Source: JAAYAY01 sp964429355 (GTDB lineage Bacteria > Planctomycetota > Planctomycetia > Pirellulales > Thermoguttaceae). From it: a stretch of DNA of 25,015 nucleotides. The notes beneath the pieces are model-generated. The model was not told the DNA's origin, did not search any database, and worked only from the letters and a program-made list of their open reading frames with translations. The stretch lies in assembly GCA_964429355.1 (NCBI GenBank), contig CAYSCH010000101.1:1-25015 (forward strand), in the 5' to 3' direction. Positions 21,518 to 25,015 of this stretch are shown here, in pieces. Position numbers and translations under genes: made by a program. Numbering within the stretch: position 1 is the stretch's first letter; each line of letters opens with the position of its first letter.

Positions 21518-22703
21518 GCCCCCAGTCAGGTCTCGGGCCGCACCAGATTCCTTGCAGGGTGAGAGCTGGTGGGCGGGTATTGCGATGCGAATTGCCAAAG
21601 ATCGATTCGTGCCGCGGTATGGTGGCGCGGAGGTCAGGGTTCAGGGAGTCAAATGTCTCTGACGAGGCTTGGCTGGCTGAACAGGTTCAGGAATTTCGCA
21701 TCCTACTTTCGATGCGGTGCAAAATCTTGGGCGATGCGGGTTTCTGTAAGTCGGGAGTCTGGATGCGTTTACTCCCATGCGATCGGTCGCAAAATGCCGT
21801 CCGTCGCCAGGGGGGCGATGCACAATTCCCTTGTTTGAGGGAGGCAGGAGGCAGAGGAAGGGGGCCACGGATGAAACACGGATGAAACACGGATCTGGGA
21901 AGGAGGGAACAGGGATCATTCCGAATCGTCATTGATTCTGAAGGGGCGAGTTGGTCAACGGGTGAGAGGTTCTGCCAAATTCAGGGTCGCGATTCTCGGC
22001 TCTGGGGAGTGGATTGCGCGAAAATCGCGGAGGAGTGAAAGTGAACTTTGCACGAAATTCAATGTTTTCTGACACTTTCCCCCCAGAAGCCGGCCCTTGA
22101 TCTTGGGGGTGGGTTTTCCCAGTGTGTCGTGTTCATGAATGATTTCATAGGTTTCCATGTATTTCAGACGTGGTGTCCGCTGGGGGGCGAATCGGCTGGC
22201 TGGAGTAGTAAATATTGAGGACTGGTGCGGAGGAGATGCTACCGGCGCTGGTGGTTCCGGGACGGGGGGCGGTTGTGGACTTGGGTCACGGGGGACGACG
22301 GACACCGGGGAGCGAATGTGGCCGCGTGTATATATGAGGTGATGTACTGAATTCTGTTATGGTTTCAAATCGGGGTCTGAAATTTTGAGGACAGGGCACG
22401 GATAATTGTGGCACAAGTACGTCATGGTTACAAAAAAGTACGGCGAGGTGAGTGTTTGTAAGTAGTGATGCGGGAGGGGTTTGCTTTCGACGGCGGGAAC
22501 GCAAATGCTTATCCGTCGTCAGGGGTATGTGCCAGAAATCGTGCGGTCAGGTGCGGAGGGAATAGATACAGGTGTCCAGTATACACAATATCACGTATTT
22601 GTACAAGGCTTTTCTTGGACAATTGCGAATTCTTTGGGAAGATCGGGGGATGGATTGGCGGTTGAGACCGAGGTCTGGCGAGTGAGGGGACAACGACGAT
22701 CTT
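21518..22703. other. 1.2-kb gene-free, G-rich then AT-richer region
   Basis: No convincing gene. A minus frame ending at 21955 with Met at 22158 encodes about 67 residues including YEIIHEHDTLGKP. It looks more protein-like than its surroundings, but has no SD and no family I recognise; it could be a remnant. A dispersed repeat with CACGGATGAAA units lies at 21838-21895. From about 22320 to 22660 the DNA is clearly richer in A+T than the rest of the window (TATATATGAG, TACACAATATCACG), which might mark imported DNA. Both flanking genes end into this region. Confidence 0.45.
21838..21895. repeat. Dispersed repeat with CACGGATGAAA units, copy A
   Basis: Purine-rich lead GGGAGGCAGGAGGCAGAGGA, then GGCCACGGATGAAACACGGATGAAACACGGAT (two to three CACGGATGAAA units). 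The same layout recurs at 24719-24772. Both copies lie in gene-free DNA. Confidence 0.75.
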
Positions 22704-23957
22704 TCAGCGGATGTCGTTCTCTCCGGTGGGGCTCAGGAGGTCGGGGGAGATGCCCTGGCTGTCTTTGAGGTCGGAGACGTCGAGGAGGAAGATGTGGTTG
22801 GTTTGGGTTTGGGGATCGCCGCCGGTGAAGAGGATCCAGCGGCGGTCGGGTGTGAGGAGGGGGTGGAAGTGGGCCTTCTGGCCGCCGCCGAAGGTGGGCC
22901 AATTGCCCGTCAGGCGGAGCCACTGGTCTGCCTCATCTCGATCCAGTCGAACGAGGGCGTAGATGTCGTGGACGTCGAACTTGTCCCAGGCCGACGAGTT
23001 TTCATAGAACCAGAGGCGACCCTGCGGGTCGAGCCCGGTGTGGATGTACTGGAAGGGTTCAGGAAAGGAGAACTCGAAACGCCGCCGGGTGAGCGGGTCG
23101 TAGAGTCCCGACCGACGGGCGCCGGGCACTTCGTAGGCGATGCCGCGGCTGGTGACCTGGCAGTGGATCGGGTATGACTCGGCGCCGGGGTCGCCTTCGC
23201 GAAGGGGGACGATGCGGCCGCTGGTCATGTCGGTCATCATCATACCTTCGTGGTCCGCCGGGTGGGTGACGATGAAGTGCTGGTTGTCGTAGGCCGTTAC
23301 GTGAAAGACGGCGCTGTCGATCGTGCAGAGAGTTTTCTGCTCGCCCGTGTCGAAATGGCAAGCCGCGACCGCCGCGCCCCGGCAGGGCTGGCCCCAGATG
23401 CTTCCGCGCGGGGTGTGGATGTAGACCAGCCACTGGCCGTCGGGTGTGGTGCAGTTCTGCCCGTAGGCCTCGCGATCCTGGGGAATCGTGAAGAGGTGCC
23501 TATCCTGGCAGGTCTCGACATCGACGGCATGGACCTCGTTGCCATCGAAGTAGATCACCAGGTTGCGGACGCAATTCAGGACGCTGCGGTGGTCGAGGAC
23601 TCCGCGGCCGGAATCGACGCACCAGGGCCGCCACTGGGTGTCGGGGCAGGTGGCAAAGGTGAGTTGGCGAGACTCGCCGGTGGCCAACGCGAGGCGATGG
23701 AGCTGGACCTCGCCAGCGGCTGCCCGGTGGTAGATGAGGTACTTGCCGTCGGCGGTGATGGTGGGGATGTAGAAGTAGAGGGGATAGGTGAATCCATCTC
23801 CCGCGGTGAGCTGCACGGCCGTGCGGCCGGTTTCGGGCGCCTTGAGGCGTTTGAAGGTACGGGAGAGCTGGAGTTGGGTTTGCGGCTCGGCGGCTGGCGC
23901 CGCGGATGCGATTCCGAGGGCCAGGCAGACGAGTGCGGGAATCGTCCTGGGCTTCAT
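22704..23957 (-). CDS. Secreted PL22-like (oligogalacturonate lyase-type) beta-propeller protein
   Basis: 417 aa. Signal peptide about 1-22 (ALVCLALGIASAAPAA-EPQ). The body is a seven-bladed TolB/WD-like propeller with repeated DG-containing turns (TADGKYLIY, TPDGQWLVY, DPQGRLWFY, TPDRRWILF). It matches family PL22, which splits unsaturated or small oligogalacturonates by beta-elimination with Mn2+. QLTAGDGFTYPLYFYIPT near the N-terminus is family-like. The metal-site pattern Q-x-x-H-x-H is present as Q360, H363, H365 (GQKAHFHP), and H306 (YIHTGLD) sits where the fourth ligand is expected. The catalytic Arg/His pair was not placed with certainty. Start at 23957 with AGGAA about 8 nt upstream. 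A signal peptide is unusual for PL22, usually a cytoplasmic enzyme. A non-enzymatic propeller remains possible. Confidence 0.75.
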   Translation of the reverse strand: MKPRTIPALVCLALGIASAAPAAEPQTQLQLSRTFKRLKAPETGRTAVQLTAGDGFTYPLYFYIPTITADGKYLIYHRAAAGEVQLHRLALATGESRQLTFATCPDTQWRPWCVDSGRGVLDHRSVLNCVRNLVIYFDGNEVHAVDVETCQDRHLFTIPQDREAYGQNCTTPDGQWLVYIHTPRGSIWGQPCRGAAVAACHFDTGEQKTLCTIDSAVFHVTAYDNQHFIVTHPADHEGMMMTDMTSGRIVPLREGDPGAESYPIHCQVTSRGIAYEVPGARRSGLYDPLTRRRFEFSFPEPFQYIHTGLDPQGRLWFYENSSAWDKFDVHDIYALVRLDRDEADQWLRLTGNWPTFGGGQKAHFHPLLTPDRRWILFTGGDPQTQTNHIFLLDVSDLKDSQGISPDLLSPTGENDIR

Positions 23958-24506
23958 GGTATGTTCCTGTCGTGTGAGGACGGGATTTGCAGTGCGGGTC
24001 TCATGTTCCTGAGTTCGTTGAATCTGGGTCAGATCACCTGATCAGCCCACTTGCTTTCCCTCGTATCCTCGAACTGGAGGTCGTCGCTCCGGCTGTCGGC
24101 CTGCATTTGTTACCGCCGAATTCTCACCAATCGCCAGTCTCGACGCAAGGCAGAATAGCCCGATTTGTCTGCGGCTACAAGCCTGCTGGCAGACAAGGGG
24201 CAGCCAAAGAGCAAGATCCGCTTTTCGGTCCTACCGGGGCGATGTGTGGGAGCGTGGCATCCGGTGGAACGATGGAGTGCTGGGGCAAGGCTACGTGCGA
24301 CGGCTGAGGGTGCTTTTGCAGCGAGAAGGAGCCTGCGCGGATAAGTGAACACGAGACGTCCGAGGCATCTGAGACGAGGAACGGAGTGGCTGGCCCTGCG
24401 CTGCTGCGCCCTCCTGATACTGGGTTTCGCCCGGGGGGGCGGCTCCTGGGTCGCATGCCATGCGTCGGGCGTCGCGGCGGGCGGGGTGCTGACCCTGCGA
24501 CCTTCT

Positions 24507-24520
24507 CCCCTGCCCTGCCC
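24507..24520 (-). repeat. GGGCAGGG repeat, copy 11 (-)
   Basis: CCCCTGCCCTGCCC on the + strand, in gene-free DNA. On the minus strand it continues AGAAGG, like the AGAGG and AGGAGG tails of copies 4 and 5. Confidence 0.85.
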
Positions 24521-24718
24521 GCCCGCCACTGCGTTTGAGGTAAGTGTGGAGTTGCAGCGCTTCAGTCGACATCGACAGGTTGTCGCCCCTCGTTGTTGCA
24601 GGAAAGAGGGTTGAACGCCAACTCTGATTGCAGAGACAGGAATGACGAGCAACAATGTGAGGAGGAGCCGGAGGGCGCGCGGAGACGCGGAGGCGCAGAG
24701 AATGAATGGCTGGCCGTG

Positions 24719-24772
24719 GGAAAGGGAGCAGGGGCAGGAGGAAATGGTGCCACGGATGAAACACGGATTGGG
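24719..24772. repeat. Dispersed repeat with CACGGATGAAA units, copy B
   Basis: GGGAGCAGGGGCAGGAGGAA, then TGCCACGGATGAAACACGGAT. Same order of parts as copy A at 21838-21895, with one unit fewer and a different short spacer. Confidence 0.75.
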
Positions 24773-25015
24773 AATAAGGGGAAGGAAAGAAGGGGTCGGT
24801 TTGAACAGGAGGCAGCGGAGGAATCGGAGGGTAAGAAGGGCCAACAGCTAGGGACAAACCCAGGCCGGCCATCCGGAGGGGGATTCCTGGACGAAGGGAG
24901 GGGTATTCCGGACGCCGACCGCGCTGCGGCCTGTCGGGGCTTCGTGCGCTCGACCAAGGAGTGGGCCGACCATTGTCAGCACGGGTCAATGGCCAAGCAG
25001 GGCAACTTGCCGAGT

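Larger units (their letters stand above)
23958..25015. other. Right-end region without convincing gene
   Basis: About 1 kb with only low-quality frames on both strands (Ser/Arg/Pro-rich, no SD, no family). It includes the last GGGCAGGG copy (24507-24520), a second CACGGATGAAA repeat (24719-24772), and a purine-rich tract on the + strand (about 24640-24850) that includes AGACGCGGAGGCGCAGAG. It may hold decayed genes or dispersed repeats. The PL22-like gene's promoter should be at 23960-24100. Confidence 0.4.

Noticed and set aside
24110..24989. Overlapping open frames of 60-244 codons in the right-end region
   Set aside because: Ser/Arg/Pro-rich, in several frames at once, no Shine-Dalgarno, no family resemblance; treated as composition artefacts.
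1..25015. CRISPR array, tRNA, rRNA or insertion sequence
   Set aside because: No regularly spaced repeats, no cloverleaf-like GTTC/TTCRA signals in context, and no transposase motif were found on either strand by reading; covariance and ISfinder searches could not be run.

Overview
The window looks like a draft scaffold (a 10-N gap at 6152-6161) from a GC-rich planctomycete. The best taxon marker is the secreted Cys/Tyr/Gly-rich protein at 16000-16932, which ends in a planctomycete-type TIGR03000-like domain. A Tat-exported Gfo/Idh/MocA oxidoreductase, a Tat-exported sugar-phosphate isomerase-like protein and a Ser/Thr kinase fit the same phylum. No tRNA, rRNA, CRISPR array, transposase or phage module is visible.

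Layout. 0.3-6.2 kb: Tat-exported TIM-barrel protein (+), the pair pdxA / histidine phosphatase (-), Tat-exported Gfo/Idh/MocA oxidoreductase (-), dtd (+) and a YdjM-like membrane protein (-) whose N-terminus runs into the N gap. 6.6-10.1 kb: a CvpA-like membrane protein with a repeat tail (+), a 760-bp gene-free stretch, and a GT39-like membrane glycosyltransferase (+). 10.4-17 kb, all minus: a six-TM cation channel that lacks its selectivity filter, accA, a Ser/Thr kinase, a GT4 glycosyltransferase, truA and the TIGR03000 protein. 17.2-24 kb: a SEDS (RodA/FtsW) protein (+), an exported isoaspartyl methyltransferase with an extra C-terminal domain (-), a secreted beta-helix protein (+), a 1.2-kb gene-free stretch, and a secreted PL22-type oligogalacturonate lyase-like propeller (-). 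The last 1 kb has no convincing gene. Most genes are single housekeeping or envelope genes. The only tight pair is pdxA plus phosphatase. The beta-helix protein and the PL22-like protein may act on the same (pectin-like) polysaccharide.

Most interesting: a short G-rich repeat (core GGGCAGGG, usually two to four CAGGG units) occurs 11 times. All four copies left of 6.5 kb read on the + strand and all seven right of 10.3 kb read on the - strand, so they converge. The core fits the E. coli FtsK-orienting KOPS consensus GGGNAGGG. Between the two sets, in the gene-free stretch, lies a 28-bp site (8175-8202, minus strand) with the layout and core sequence of a XerCD dif site. Together they suggest that the window spans the chromosome terminus. 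This is inference. GC skew judged by eye does not clearly support it, and gene direction is a partial confounder.

Second highlight: the channel at 10399-11046 keeps S1-S4 with an arginine-rich S4, S5, the start of the pore helix and S6, but lacks about 19-20 residues in frame, including the whole TVGYGD filter.
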